Shown here one piece after another: positions 55,659 through 63,866 of a DNA stretch of 64,000 nt (the stretch's first letter is position 1; the number at the start of each line of letters is the position of its first letter). Where the stretch lies: assembly GCA_963727015.1 (NCBI GenBank), contig CAVSEV010000005.1:682001-746000 (forward strand), read 5' to 3'. The position numbers and the translations under genes were made by a program. This stretch comes from DATFVJ01 sp963727015 (GTDB lineage: Bacteria > Actinomycetota > Actinomycetes > Streptosporangiales > Streptosporangiaceae). The notes beneath the pieces were generated by a model. The model saw only the letters and a program-made list of their open reading frames with translations, was not told the DNA's origin and made no database searches.

Positions 55659-56656
55659 CGTGGACTCCCGTCCTTGCCCGGGCCGGTCATGGCGGGCGCT
55701 GCGGCGTGAGCACCTGTGAGAGTCAGGAACACCTCGTCGAGCGTCGGCCGGCGCACGCCGATCTCGTCGACGGCTATCGCAGCGTCGTGGAGGCAGCGGA
55801 TCACTGCCCCGAGCTCGCTCGCTCCGCCCGCGGCCGGAGCGCTGGCGCGTCGCCCGCCCCGATCAAGCCTGGGCGGGTTGGCGGTGACACGTTCGAGGAT
55901 CTGGCCAACGGCTTCGAGCCGGGGTGCCTCGGCAACGGCGACCTCGATGACGTCACGCCCGACGCTCGCCTTGAGCTCGCCGAGCGTGCCGGATGCGATC
56001 GCGCGGCCGTGGTCGATCACCACGACGTGGTCGGCGAGCTCGTCGGCTTCGTCGAGGTAGTGGGTTGTCAGCAGGACATCGGTCCCGCCAGCGACGAGCT
56101 CCCGCACGGCGTCCCAGACCTCACGGCGGCCGGTGGGATCGAGTCCGGTCGTCGGCTCGTCGAGCAGCAGCAGCCTAGGTGCGCCGACAAGGCTCGCGCC
56201 CAGATCGAGCCGTCGGCGCTGACCTCCTGAGTAGGTGCTGCACCGCCGGTCCGCGACCTCGGCGAGGCTGAGCTGCTCGATGACGATCGACGCCGCCCGC
56301 CGTGCCGCACTCCCTGGGTGCCCGAAGAGCCGGGCCGTCATCTCCAGGTTCTCGCGCCCGGTCATCGTGGGCTCGACCGCGGCGAACTGGCCGGCCAGGC
56401 CGATATCCCTGCGGACGCTCACCGGGTCGCGCACGACATCGCTTCCCCGCACGCGCAACTCGCCGCTCGTCGGCCGCAGCAGGGTGGCGACCGTCCGGAC
56501 GAACGTGGTCTTGCCGGCCCCGTTCGGCCCCAGGATCGCGAGCACCTCGCCCGGCGGTGCGACAAGGTCCAGGCCGCCGAGCGCCGTGACCTTGCCGAAC
56601 CTGACGGTGACGCCCCGTGCCTCCAGGAGCGGCGTGCCCTCGCTGGCCGCGCTCAT
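55655..56656 (-). CDS. DrrA-like ABC transporter ATP-binding protein
   Basis: A 333-residue ATPase. Walker A is LGPNGAGKTTFVR, the Q-loop is DIGLAGQFAAVE, the signature is STYSGGQRRRLDLGASL, Walker B is RLLLLDEPTTGLDP, and the H-loop is LLTTHYLDEADEL. The C-terminal DAHRP-type domain continues to the end, with an Ala/Gly/Arg insertion near residues 265-285. It probably powers the exporter with the downstream permease. Substrate unknown. Its ATG overlaps the stop of the upstream repeat protein (ATGA). Confidence 0.92.
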   Translation of the reverse strand: MSAASEGTPLLEARGVTVRFGKVTALGGLDLVAPPGEVLAILGPNGAGKTTFVRTVATLLRPTSGELRVRGSDVVRDPVSVRRDIGLAGQFAAVEPTMTGRENLEMTARLFGHPGSAARRAASIVIEQLSLAEVADRRCSTYSGGQRRRLDLGASLVGAPRLLLLDEPTTGLDPTGRREVWDAVRELVAGGTDVLLTTHYLDEADELADHVVVIDHGRAIASGTLGELKASVGRDVIEVAVAEAPRLEAVGQILERVTANPPRLDRGGRRASAPAAGGASELGAVIRCLHDAAIAVDEIGVRRPTLDEVFLTLTGAHAAAPAMTGPGKDGSPR

Positions 56657-57306
56657 CGTGCTGGGTCGTCGACAGTCGGGTACCGGCCCGCGCGGCGGGC
56701 CCGCCGGGCGTCGGTGAGGTACGCGCGGGAGGCCATCGCCGACAGGATGGCCACGCCGCCCCGGTGCACCCGGGCCTCGGCGCCACGCATCTGTCCGAGG
56801 AGCAAGATCCGGCGGCCGCCAGGAGCGCCCCTGCCGGTCCAGTCCTTGACCCGGCACCGGCCGGCCCGGCGCAGATCGCCGTCGTCGATGATCGCGTCGT
56901 CGGGCACCAGCAGCTTCACGGTGGCGTGGTCGATGTCGAGCCAGATCTCGATGTCCCCGGCCGCGATCCGCGGCGAGCGCAGGTCGAGCACGACGGCGCC
57001 ACGCGAGGCCCGCACGTCGAACCGCCGCGCCGTTGTCCAGTGGCCGAGCTTCTTGACGACGCCGTGGTGGCCCCGGATCCGCACGCTCTCCTGAACCGGG
57101 GCCTGTGGTGACGTCCCGATGATGCTCGTTTCTGTGTTCATCTCGCCCGTGTTCATCCCGCCTGTGTTCACCCCGCCTGTGTTCATCCCGCCTGCGTTCA
57201 TCTCGCCCGTGTTCATCTCGCCCGTGCTCACTTCGCCCGTGCTCATCTCGCCCGTGTTCATCTCGCCCGTGCTCACCCCGCCTGTGCTCATCCCGGCCAT
57301 CGTCAT
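56653..57306 (-). CDS. Pentapeptide-repeat N-terminus fused to a beta-rich domain; first gene of the exporter operon
   Basis: A 217-residue protein. The start is decided by a strong AAGGAGG nine bases before the ATG at 57306. Residues 6-59 are eleven pentapeptides of the type M(N/S)TGE or VSTGE, coded by 15-bp units at 57130-57291. A beta-rich domain follows (VRIRGHHGVVKKLGHWTTA, RGAVVLDLRSPRIAAGDIEI, ATVKLLVPDDAIID), resembling LiaF-like or adhesin-like beta domains. It ends with the basic helix SRAYLTDARRARRAGRYP. No signal peptide or membrane helix is visible. Overlap with the ATPase gene suggests a coupled role. The family is not recognised. Confidence 0.6.
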   Translation of the reverse strand: MTMAGMSTGGVSTGEMNTGEMSTGEVSTGEMNTGEMNAGGMNTGGVNTGGMNTGEMNTETSIIGTSPQAPVQESVRIRGHHGVVKKLGHWTTARRFDVRASRGAVVLDLRSPRIAAGDIEIWLDIDHATVKLLVPDDAIIDDGDLRRAGRCRVKDWTGRGAPGGRRILLLGQMRGAEARVHRGGVAILSAMASRAYLTDARRARRAGRYPTVDDPAR

Positions 57307-57374
57307 CTCGCGGTTCCTCCTTGGACTGGTCGCTGGACCGGTCGCGATGCCTGCGGTCATAGTCGCATGGATGC

Positions 57375-57404
57375 ATAGTGTCGAGGAATCTAGTTTGCTG
57401 TCAA
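57375..57404 (-). promoter_or_regulatory. -35/-10 promoter of the exporter operon
   Basis: On the minus strand TTGACA (57404-57399) and CACTAT (57380-57375) are 18 bases apart, close to the consensus for the main sigma factor. The spacer contains an ACTAGA site that is part of the operator cluster. Transcription would start near 57368. Confidence 0.6.
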
Positions 57405-57493
57405 CCTGTTTTCATGCCACTAGTGTTTCTTCCACTACTAGTCGATGGTCATCCGCACTCGATTCCTCGGCCACTAGTGTGTCGATAACTAGT
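57389..57493. promoter_or_regulatory. Cluster of ACTAGT sites between the exporter operon and its PadR regulator
   Basis: ACTAGT occurs at 57419-57424, 57437-57442, 57473-57478 and 57488-57493, and TCTAGT at 57389-57394. Two have the longer form CCACTAGTGT. A 9-bp inverted repeat, CGAGGAATC (57382) and GATTCCTCG (57461), flanks part of it. The hexamer is expected to be rare in DNA this GC-rich. PadR proteins bind short palindromes and often control their own gene and a neighbouring exporter. Confidence 0.65.
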
Positions 57494-57505
57494 ACACTGA
57501 CGCCC

Positions 57506-58186
57506 ATGCAGCCGAAGTTCCGCCCGTCGCCCCTGGCCGTCGCCGTGCTGAGCCTGCTCTTTGCGGCGCCGCTGCACCCCTATGGCATGCAGCGCCTGAT
57601 CAAGCAGTGGGGCAAGGACCGGGTCGTCAACGTGGGGCAGCGCGCGAACTTGTACAAGACGATCAAACGGCTGCACGAGGCCGGGCTGATCGCGGTCCGC
57701 CAGACCGAGCGCGACCAGCAGTACCCGGAGCGCACGGTCTACGAGGTGACCGAGGAGGGACGGCGCGCGGTGCTGCAGTGGCTGGCCGACATGCTGGCAT
57801 TTCCCCGCAAGGAGTTCCCGCAGTTCCCTGCCGCGCTTTCCTTTGCCATGCTGCTCGGGCCCGAGGAGATGCTGGCCGTGCTCGAGCGGCGCGCGATCGC
57901 CCTCCGCGAGGACCTGGCCCGCCTCGAAGACGACCTTGAGAGCTATTCAGGCACCCTGCCGAGGGTGACGCTCCTGGATGACGAGTATCAGCGCGTGGTC
58001 ACCGCCGCCGAGCTGAACTGGGTAAGCGGCGTGGCCGATGATCTGCGGACGGGCGCGCTGACCTGGAGCTACGAGGAGCTCGCCGGCTTGGCGGCCGTCG
58101 AAGAAGCTATTGTCACCGGCTACCCGGCGGAAACCGGCGACGACGCGGCTGGCGTGCCGGCCGGGGAGACACGAGCCCGGTCGTAG
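57506..58186 (+). CDS. PadR-family transcriptional regulator
   Basis: A 226-residue regulator. The winged-helix domain spans residues 1-90: SPLAVAVLSLLFAAPLHPYGMQRLI, GQRANLYKTIKRLHEAGLIAV and RTVYEVTEEGRRAVLQWL. A helical C-terminal dimerisation domain follows (about residues 110-200). It is divergent from the exporter operon and overlaps the ACTAGT cluster. TACACT at 57493-57498 ends seven bases before the ATG, so the message is probably leaderless and the last ACTAGT site would sit on the promoter, allowing self-repression. The ligand is unknown. Confidence 0.92.
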   Translation: MQPKFRPSPLAVAVLSLLFAAPLHPYGMQRLIKQWGKDRVVNVGQRANLYKTIKRLHEAGLIAVRQTERDQQYPERTVYEVTEEGRRAVLQWLADMLAFPRKEFPQFPAALSFAMLLGPEEMLAVLERRAIALREDLARLEDDLESYSGTLPRVTLLDDEYQRVVTAAELNWVSGVADDLRTGALTWSYEELAGLAAVEEAIVTGYPAETGDDAAGVPAGETRARS

Positions 58187-58243
58187 CACTGGTGGTGGTT
58201 TCGTGTTTCGGGCCGGGATCGGCGCGCCGGGGCCGTCTGCTCG

Positions 58244-59623
58244 TCAGCTGCCGAGCAGCCTGCTGAACAGGTCGGCGGATCTGGCGGGCCGTCCCGTCCG
58301 GGCTTCGAATCGGTCGGCCCGCGCCATCACCTGCAGCGCGCCGTTCGTGCCGAGCCAGCGTAGCGGTTCCACCTCCCAGCGCCGTGAGCTGTGGTTCACC
58401 CACGGCAGCGTGACCAGGCTGGTGTCACGGCGCAGGATCAGGTCGGCGAGCGTGCGGCCCGCCAGGTTGGTGGTTGCCACGCCGTCGCCGACGTACCCGC
58501 CGGCCCAGCCGAGGCCGGTGCTTCTGTCCAGGCCCGCGGACGCGCACCAGTCCCTTGGCACCCCGAGCGGGCCTCCCCACGCATGGGTGACCGCCGCGTC
58601 GCCGAGTACCGGGAACATGTCCCTCAGCGTCCGCTCGAGTGCTTCGAAAACGGCCGGTTCACGGTCGTAGCCCGGGCGGATCTTCGAGCCGAGATGGTAC
58701 GGCGCACCGCGGCCGCCGAACGCGAACCTCCCGTCCGCGGTCCGCTGGCCATAGATGATCATGTGGCGGTGGTCGCCGAAGGTCGCGCGCCGCGACAGGC
58801 CGATCTGATCCCACCTGCTGGCCGGCAGCGGCTCGGTGGCAATCATGAGGGAGTAGACGGGCGCGATGGCGCGCCGCAGCCCCGGCAGCCCCGGCGTGTA
58901 TCCCTCGGTCGCCCTGATCACATACTCCGCGCGCACCGTACCGGCCGGAGTGCGGACACGTCGTGGCTCGATCGAGGCCACCGGCGTCCGCTCGTACAGT
59001 GCCACGCCGAGGCGCCGCACCGTGGCGGCGAGCCCCCGGGCCAGCCTGGCCGGGTGGATGGCGGCGCAATGCGGCGTGTAGGTGGCGCCGATGACCGCGG
59101 TCGCCGCCAGCATGCCGCTCGCCTCGCGCGCGCTCAGCAGCTGCAGGTCGCCCTCGCCGAAGCCGAACGCGCGCGCCTGCGCCACCTCCTTCTTCGCACG
59201 CTCGAGTTGGGGCCGTGAGCGGGCGAGCTGGATGGTGCCGCCCTTCGACCAGTGGCAGTCGATGGCCTCCGCGACCACGACGCGGCCGACCTCATCGACG
59301 GTCTCCTGCATGGCACGGTTCATGCCGATCGCGGCAGGCCGGCCTGCCATCCGGGCAAGCTTGCCGAGTGAGGCAGGGAACAGGGCGGAGCACCAGCCGC
59401 CGTTGCGGCCGGATGCGCCGAAGCCGGCGATCTCACGCTCCAGCACGGTGATCCGCATCCCGGGATCGGCTTTGCGCAGGTAGTACCCGGTCCACAGCCC
59501 GGTGAAGCCGCCGCCGATGATCGCCACATCCACGTCGATGTCACCCGCGAGCGGCTCGCCTGGCTCGAGCGGGCCGGGTACCGTTTCATGCCAGAAGGAC
59601 AGCGTGCGGTACGTGTTCAGCAT
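58244..59623 (-). CDS. FAD-dependent oxidoreductase (DAO/glycine-oxidase type)
   Basis: A 459-residue flavoprotein. The dinucleotide motif is DVAIIGGGFTGLWTGYYL with ITVLEREIAGFGASGRNGGW after it, typical of the DAO superfamily acting on secondary or tertiary amines. The C-terminal flavin loop is LGWAGGYVGDGVATTNLAGR. The substrate cannot be told. The ATG at 59623 follows CAGGGAG closely. A short tandem CTGCTGCAGGCCG stretch lies in the gap before the kinase gene. Confidence 0.87.
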   Translation of the reverse strand: MLNTYRTLSFWHETVPGPLEPGEPLAGDIDVDVAIIGGGFTGLWTGYYLRKADPGMRITVLEREIAGFGASGRNGGWCSALFPASLGKLARMAGRPAAIGMNRAMQETVDEVGRVVVAEAIDCHWSKGGTIQLARSRPQLERAKKEVAQARAFGFGEGDLQLLSAREASGMLAATAVIGATYTPHCAAIHPARLARGLAATVRRLGVALYERTPVASIEPRRVRTPAGTVRAEYVIRATEGYTPGLPGLRRAIAPVYSLMIATEPLPASRWDQIGLSRRATFGDHRHMIIYGQRTADGRFAFGGRGAPYHLGSKIRPGYDREPAVFEALERTLRDMFPVLGDAAVTHAWGGPLGVPRDWCASAGLDRSTGLGWAGGYVGDGVATTNLAGRTLADLILRRDTSLVTLPWVNHSSRRWEVEPLRWLGTNGALQVMARADRFEARTGRPARSADLFSRLLGS

Positions 59624-59747
59624 GGCTCCCTGGGTCTCGTCAGTGCCGCCCGTGCACGGGTGTCCCTCCGTCGAGGGCTGTGACAGGCGTCCCGCAGATC
59701 TTCGTCGCCGCAGCGGCCGCCTGCTGCAGGCCGCTGCTGCAGGCCGC

Positions 59748-61376
59748 CTATTGCAGGTCGCCGTTGGCGGCCTGGATGCCTGCCGCATCGGGCGCCAGCG
59801 GCAGCGTGATCCTGAAGGTCGCGCCCTGCCCGGGCTGGCTGTCCACGGATACGGTACCTCCGTGCGCGGCTGACAGGGCGGCCACGATAGCCAGGCCAAG
59901 GCCCGTGCCGCCGGTCTTGCGGGTGCGGGCGGCGTCCGCGCGGTAGAAACGCTCGAACACCCGCTCGGCCTGCTGCGCGGTGAGGCCGGGTCCGCGGTCG
60001 GCCACCTCGAGCACGACGGCGGCGTCGGCTGGGCGAGTTCCAAGCCGCAGCTCCACCGGGCCGCCCTCGGGCGTGTGGGTGAGCGCGTTGTTCACCAGGT
60101 TGCCGATGATCTGCCGCAGCCGTGCCTCGTCACCGAGGACGAGGAAGGGACCGCCGGAGCCGATGCTCAGCTGAACGCTGCGCTCTGGCGCGAGCAGCCT
60201 CGCGTCCTGCACGGCGTCGGCGCTGAGCGCAAGCAGGTCGACCGGCTTGCGTTGCAGCGGCCGCTGCTGGTCGAGCCTCGCGAGCAGCAGCAGGTCCTCG
60301 ACCAGGATGCCCATCCGGGCGGCCTCGTCCTCGACGCGCCTGATCATACGGTCGAGTTCATCCTCCCTGAGCCCGCCGCGCTGCCGGTAATACTCCGCGA
60401 AACCCCGGATCACGCTCAGCGGAGTGCGGAGTTCGTGGCTCGCGTCCGCGACGAACCTGCGCATCCGCTCCTCGGACTGGCGGGCGGTAGCCTCGGATGC
60501 GGCACGGGCGCGGAACGCCTGCTCGACCTGGGTCAGCATCGTGTTCAGCGACCGCGCCAGGCTGCCCACCTCGGTACGCGGGTCACGGTCGGGTACCCGG
60601 CGGGACAGGTCACCTGCGGCTATCGCTCCAGCGGTCTGCTCGATCTCGGCGAGAGGCCGCAGGCTGGCGCGTATCAGTGCAGCGCCGACTCCGGCCAGGA
60701 GCACGATCACGGCGCCGCTCACCGCCAGGTCGATCAGGGTAAGGGTGCCGATGGTGTGGCGGATGCTGCCCAGGTCGACGCCGACGACGAGGGTGCCAGC
60801 CTGCGCGGCCACTTGCGGCGAGCCGGGCGGGGTGGTGCTGAAGACGACCTCGCCAGGTATCCCATTTTGGGTGGGACTCGTGCCCGCGAACGGAGTCCGG
60901 TTGAAGACGTAGAAACCCGGCTCGGTGATCACCTGCCAGGTGCCGCCGCCGGACCTGGCGGGCAAGGTCACGAGCTTGCCGACATGGGCCGTCAGCCAGG
61001 CCGGATCGGCGGGCACGGCGGGGCCGGCGGGGCCACCGGTCTGGTCGGCTACCAGCTGGCCCTTGCTGTCGAGGACCTCAAGGGTGAATCCGCCCAGCCC
61101 CGGCGTGCGCAGGAACCTGAACCCGCTGCGTTGCGACAAGCCGGGGAATAGAGGCGCCTGCGCTTCTCCGGTGACGTGGTTGCTGACATAGTTCTCTAGC
61201 TGCTTACCGGCCTGATTGAGCAGGTAGCTGTGAAAAACGGCGATGCTCACCACGCTGATCACCGCGAGCGCGATAGCGACAAGGGTGACCGCTCCGGTGA
61301 GGAGCTTGATCCGCAGCGGAATCCTGGCGGAGAACCTCGCGATGCCCCGCCATGAACGTCTGGCGAATCGATGCAC
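59748..61376 (-). CDS. Sensor histidine kinase
   Basis: A 542-residue membrane kinase. TM1 is near residues 26-50 and TM2 near 215-240, with an extracytoplasmic sensor domain of about 160 residues. HAMP covers ASLRPLAEIEQTAGAIAAGD. The phosphoacceptor is ADASHELRTPLSVIRGF, and the ATPase domain has N-box NLVNNALTHTPEG, G1 VADRGPGL and G2 TGGTGLGLAIV. It begins 11 bases after the response regulator stop, so they form one transcript. The signal is unknown. Confidence 0.93.
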   Translation of the reverse strand: MHRFARRSWRGIARFSARIPLRIKLLTGAVTLVAIALAVISVVSIAVFHSYLLNQAGKQLENYVSNHVTGEAQAPLFPGLSQRSGFRFLRTPGLGGFTLEVLDSKGQLVADQTGGPAGPAVPADPAWLTAHVGKLVTLPARSGGGTWQVITEPGFYVFNRTPFAGTSPTQNGIPGEVVFSTTPPGSPQVAAQAGTLVVGVDLGSIRHTIGTLTLIDLAVSGAVIVLLAGVGAALIRASLRPLAEIEQTAGAIAAGDLSRRVPDRDPRTEVGSLARSLNTMLTQVEQAFRARAASEATARQSEERMRRFVADASHELRTPLSVIRGFAEYYRQRGGLREDELDRMIRRVEDEAARMGILVEDLLLLARLDQQRPLQRKPVDLLALSADAVQDARLLAPERSVQLSIGSGGPFLVLGDEARLRQIIGNLVNNALTHTPEGGPVELRLGTRPADAAVVLEVADRGPGLTAQQAERVFERFYRADAARTRKTGGTGLGLAIVAALSAAHGGTVSVDSQPGQGATFRITLPLAPDAAGIQAANGDLQ

Positions 61377-61387
61377 CTGTCCCGCAC

Positions 61388-62116
61388 CTAGGTAGCCTGT
61401 GCGGGCGGCAACCGAAGTACGTATCCCACCCCGCGCAGGGTATGGATGAGACGTGGCTCGGCGGTGTCGACCTTGCGCCTGAGGACGGATACGTACGACT
61501 CCACGATGCCGGTGTCACCGCGGAAGTCGTAGTTCCACACGTGATCGAGAATCTGCGTCTTGGAAAGCACCCGGTTCGCGTTCGTCATGAAGTAACGGAG
61601 CAGCTTGAATTCGGTGGGGGAGAGCTGCACGGACGCGCCGCCACGCCAGACCTCGTGGCTCTCCTCGTCCAGTTCCAGGTCGGCGAACTTGAGCCGTGGC
61701 GAGGGATCTTGCACATCGCCGCGGGTGCGGCGGAGCACCGCGCGGATCCTCGCGATCACTTCCTCCAGGCTGAATGGCTTGGTGACATAGTCGTCCCCGC
61801 CGAGAGTCAGCCCCCGGATCTTGTCGTCGGTCGCATCGCGTGCGGTCAGGAATACCACGGGGGTGTGAGTGCCACCGCTGCGCAGCCGCCGGACCACGTC
61901 GAATCCGTCCATGTCAGGGAGCATGATGTCGAGCACAATGAGATCGGGCCGGTGCCTGCCTGCCTTCTCCACGGCCTCGGTCCCTGCCGCTGCGGTCACC
62001 ACCTGGAATCCGGCGTAGCGCAAGCTGGCGGCGAGCAGCTCGCAAATGCTCGGCTCGTCCTCGACGACAAGCAGCCTGGCATCAGGGCGCCGGCCGTTAC
62101 CTGTCGGCTTGTTCAT
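61388..62116 (-). CDS. OmpR/PhoB-family response regulator
   Basis: A 242-residue regulator. The receiver domain has the acidic pair VVEDEP, phospho-Asp in LIVLDIMLPD, the Thr/Ser in VFLTARD and Lys in DYVTKPF. The winged-helix output domain has LSPTEFKLLRYFMTNANRVL and YVSVLRRKVD...TLRGVGYVLR. It resembles the TrcR/PrrA/TcrX group. It forms a two-component operon with the following kinase. No Shine-Dalgarno is seen before the ATG. Confidence 0.94.
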   Translation of the reverse strand: MNKPTGNGRRPDARLLVVEDEPSICELLAASLRYAGFQVVTAAAGTEAVEKAGRHRPDLIVLDIMLPDMDGFDVVRRLRSGGTHTPVVFLTARDATDDKIRGLTLGGDDYVTKPFSLEEVIARIRAVLRRTRGDVQDPSPRLKFADLELDEESHEVWRGGASVQLSPTEFKLLRYFMTNANRVLSKTQILDHVWNYDFRGDTGIVESYVSVLRRKVDTAEPRLIHTLRGVGYVLRLPPAQAT

Positions 62117-62177
62117 GTCACCATCGTCGCCCGTCTGCCTGAACGATTCCTGAAGGCTTGCTGAGAAGCAACTACGC

Positions 62178-63404
62178 TCACGCGCCAGATGTGCCGCTCA
62201 GCAGGTCCTTGGGGACCGGCTGATCGCTGCCGAGCGCGTCGAAAAGCCGCAGCGCGTTGGTGCGGTCGGTCAGCAGCACCTCGCCGTCCGCGGTGGCCTC
62301 GCTGCCGGCGAGCGGGACGGTCGTGGTCTGCGGTCCGCGCAAAGCGAACGCGACGTGGATCAGCTGGTACAGGTGCGTGCCCTCGTCCACACTGAGCGCG
62401 CCCGCCGAACTCGTGGCTGTCGGGATGGCGGTAAACGGGTTGAGGAACACGACGGGGCTGGTGGCCTTGCTCAGCAGGGCCTTCAGGAAGGCTCGCTGGT
62501 CCTGCACCCGTTGCAGGTCGCTGGCTCCGAACGAGTGGCGGTCGCGTACATAGCCAAGCGCCTGGCCGCCGTTGAGTGTCTGGCAGCCGGGCTTGAGGTG
62601 GAGGCCGGAGGCCGTGTCGTCAAGCGCTTGCTTGACGCAGATGTTCACTCCGCCGACCGAGTCCACCACACTGACCAGACCGCCGAAACCGATGCCCATG
62701 TAATGCTCGATGCGCAGGCCAGTGTAATTCTGCACCGTCTCAGCGAGCAGCTTCGGCCCGCCAAACGCGAAGGCGGCGTTGATCTTGTTCATGCCGTAGC
62801 CTGGGATGTCCACGTAGAGATCGCGCGGCAGGCTCACCAGCGTGGGCGTACCGCCGCCGATGTGCAGCAGCATGATCGTGTCAGAGCGCTGGCCCGAGAT
62901 GTCGTGGCCGGTCGCAAGCTGATTCTCCTGCTGCCTGGTCAGGCCCTGGCGGCTATCTGATCCGGTGATGAGCCAGTTCTCGCCTGCGGACCCGGCCGGC
63001 CTGCCGGTGTAGTCGGCGAAGACCGCCACTCTGTTCAGCTTGGAATCTAGGTAGAAGTACATGCCGGCGGTGCCGGCGAGAAGCAGGGCCACCAGCGCGG
63101 CGATGATCTTGAAGGTGCGGTGCCCGCGCCGTCCGCTGCCGCCGCTCCTGGCTGCGCGTCCGCGTGACCTGCGGGTGAGCGGCCGGTCCGGCCACTGTGT
63201 ATCAGGCGGCGCGCCCTGGCTGCGCCACGCGTCACCGCCCGCGGCGCGGGCCCGTGCTGCTGCGGCCTGGCTGGGCGCACCGGCGTGCGGAAGTTGCACG
63301 GTCGGATCGCCCACCGGGCCTCGCTCGGCCCCGCCGGGCCCCCGGTTGCCTGCGCCTGCTCCGGGGCCGTCATCGCGGAACCAGTCGTCCGGCCACCCGT
63401 CCAT
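62178..63404 (-). CDS. LytR-CpsA-Psr (LCP) family cell-wall glycopolymer ligase
   Basis: A 408-residue protein. An Arg/Pro/Gly-rich cytoplasmic N-terminus of about 95 residues leads to one membrane helix (IIAALVALLLAGTAGMYFYL), then the LCP catalytic domain: NWLITGSDSR, QRSDTIMLLHIGGG, LVSLPRDLYVDIPGYGMNKINAAF, and RDRHSFGASDLQRVQDQRAFL with the conserved Arg residues. LCP proteins attach wall polymers such as arabinogalactan or teichoic acids to peptidoglycan. It lies 61 bases upstream of the two-component operon and is transcribed the same way. Confidence 0.92.
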   Translation of the reverse strand: MDGWPDDWFRDDGPGAGAGNRGPGGAERGPVGDPTVQLPHAGAPSQAAAARARAAGGDAWRSQGAPPDTQWPDRPLTRRSRGRAARSGGSGRRGHRTFKIIAALVALLLAGTAGMYFYLDSKLNRVAVFADYTGRPAGSAGENWLITGSDSRQGLTRQQENQLATGHDISGQRSDTIMLLHIGGGTPTLVSLPRDLYVDIPGYGMNKINAAFAFGGPKLLAETVQNYTGLRIEHYMGIGFGGLVSVVDSVGGVNICVKQALDDTASGLHLKPGCQTLNGGQALGYVRDRHSFGASDLQRVQDQRAFLKALLSKATSPVVFLNPFTAIPTATSSAGALSVDEGTHLYQLIHVAFALRGPQTTTVPLAGSEATADGEVLLTDRTNALRLFDALGSDQPVPKDLLSGTSGA

Positions 63405-63866
63405 GATGTCGGTACCTCGTCCGTCCGGTTATCACTGGGACTGTTTCACCATAGGCGGCAGCGCCAGTGCTTGTGACGGGTTGACGCGCAAGCGCGTGGC
63501 CGGGGCGGGCGCGCCCCATCCGCCCCGGTTCGATTTAAGACGATCTTCTGTCTTCTGGCCGGCTGGCCACGGTCGAGGCGCGAGAGTGCCATTGGGACGC
63601 CAGCGACGCATGTTCTCGCCACCATCCCGCTCACCCCGCTGGGCTCGGCCCATGATCCGCAACCGTGATAAGTTACCCGCAAATAGCGCAGGCGACTTAA
63701 CACAAGAACGGATCATGGAGCTGGCAAGCCCCCGCTCGGCTTGGGGAGGCGGCGCAAGCCGGCCTCACTGCCGCTGGGCTTGACGACCGTCCGCCGGCTG
63801 ATGCGGGTCCCGGCCGTCGGCGGCATCGAGGCGCGAACCGGCGCATCTTCACTAGTCTCGCCGTAC
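63405..63866. other. 462-base gap after the LCP gene start, with a 67-bp palindrome
   Basis: Besides the palindrome at 63651-63717 there is only the LCP promoter region (63405-63480) and GC-rich DNA without a supported ORF. The palindrome therefore lies between divergent or unpaired genes, not only between convergent ones. Confidence 0.5.
63651..63717. repeat. 67-bp palindromic repeat, solo copy
   Basis: It starts CATGATCCGCAACCGTGATA and ends CAAGAACGGATCATG. The core AGTTACCCGCAAATAGCGCA matches the reverse orientation of the copy at 33990. Length is again 67. Confidence 0.88.
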
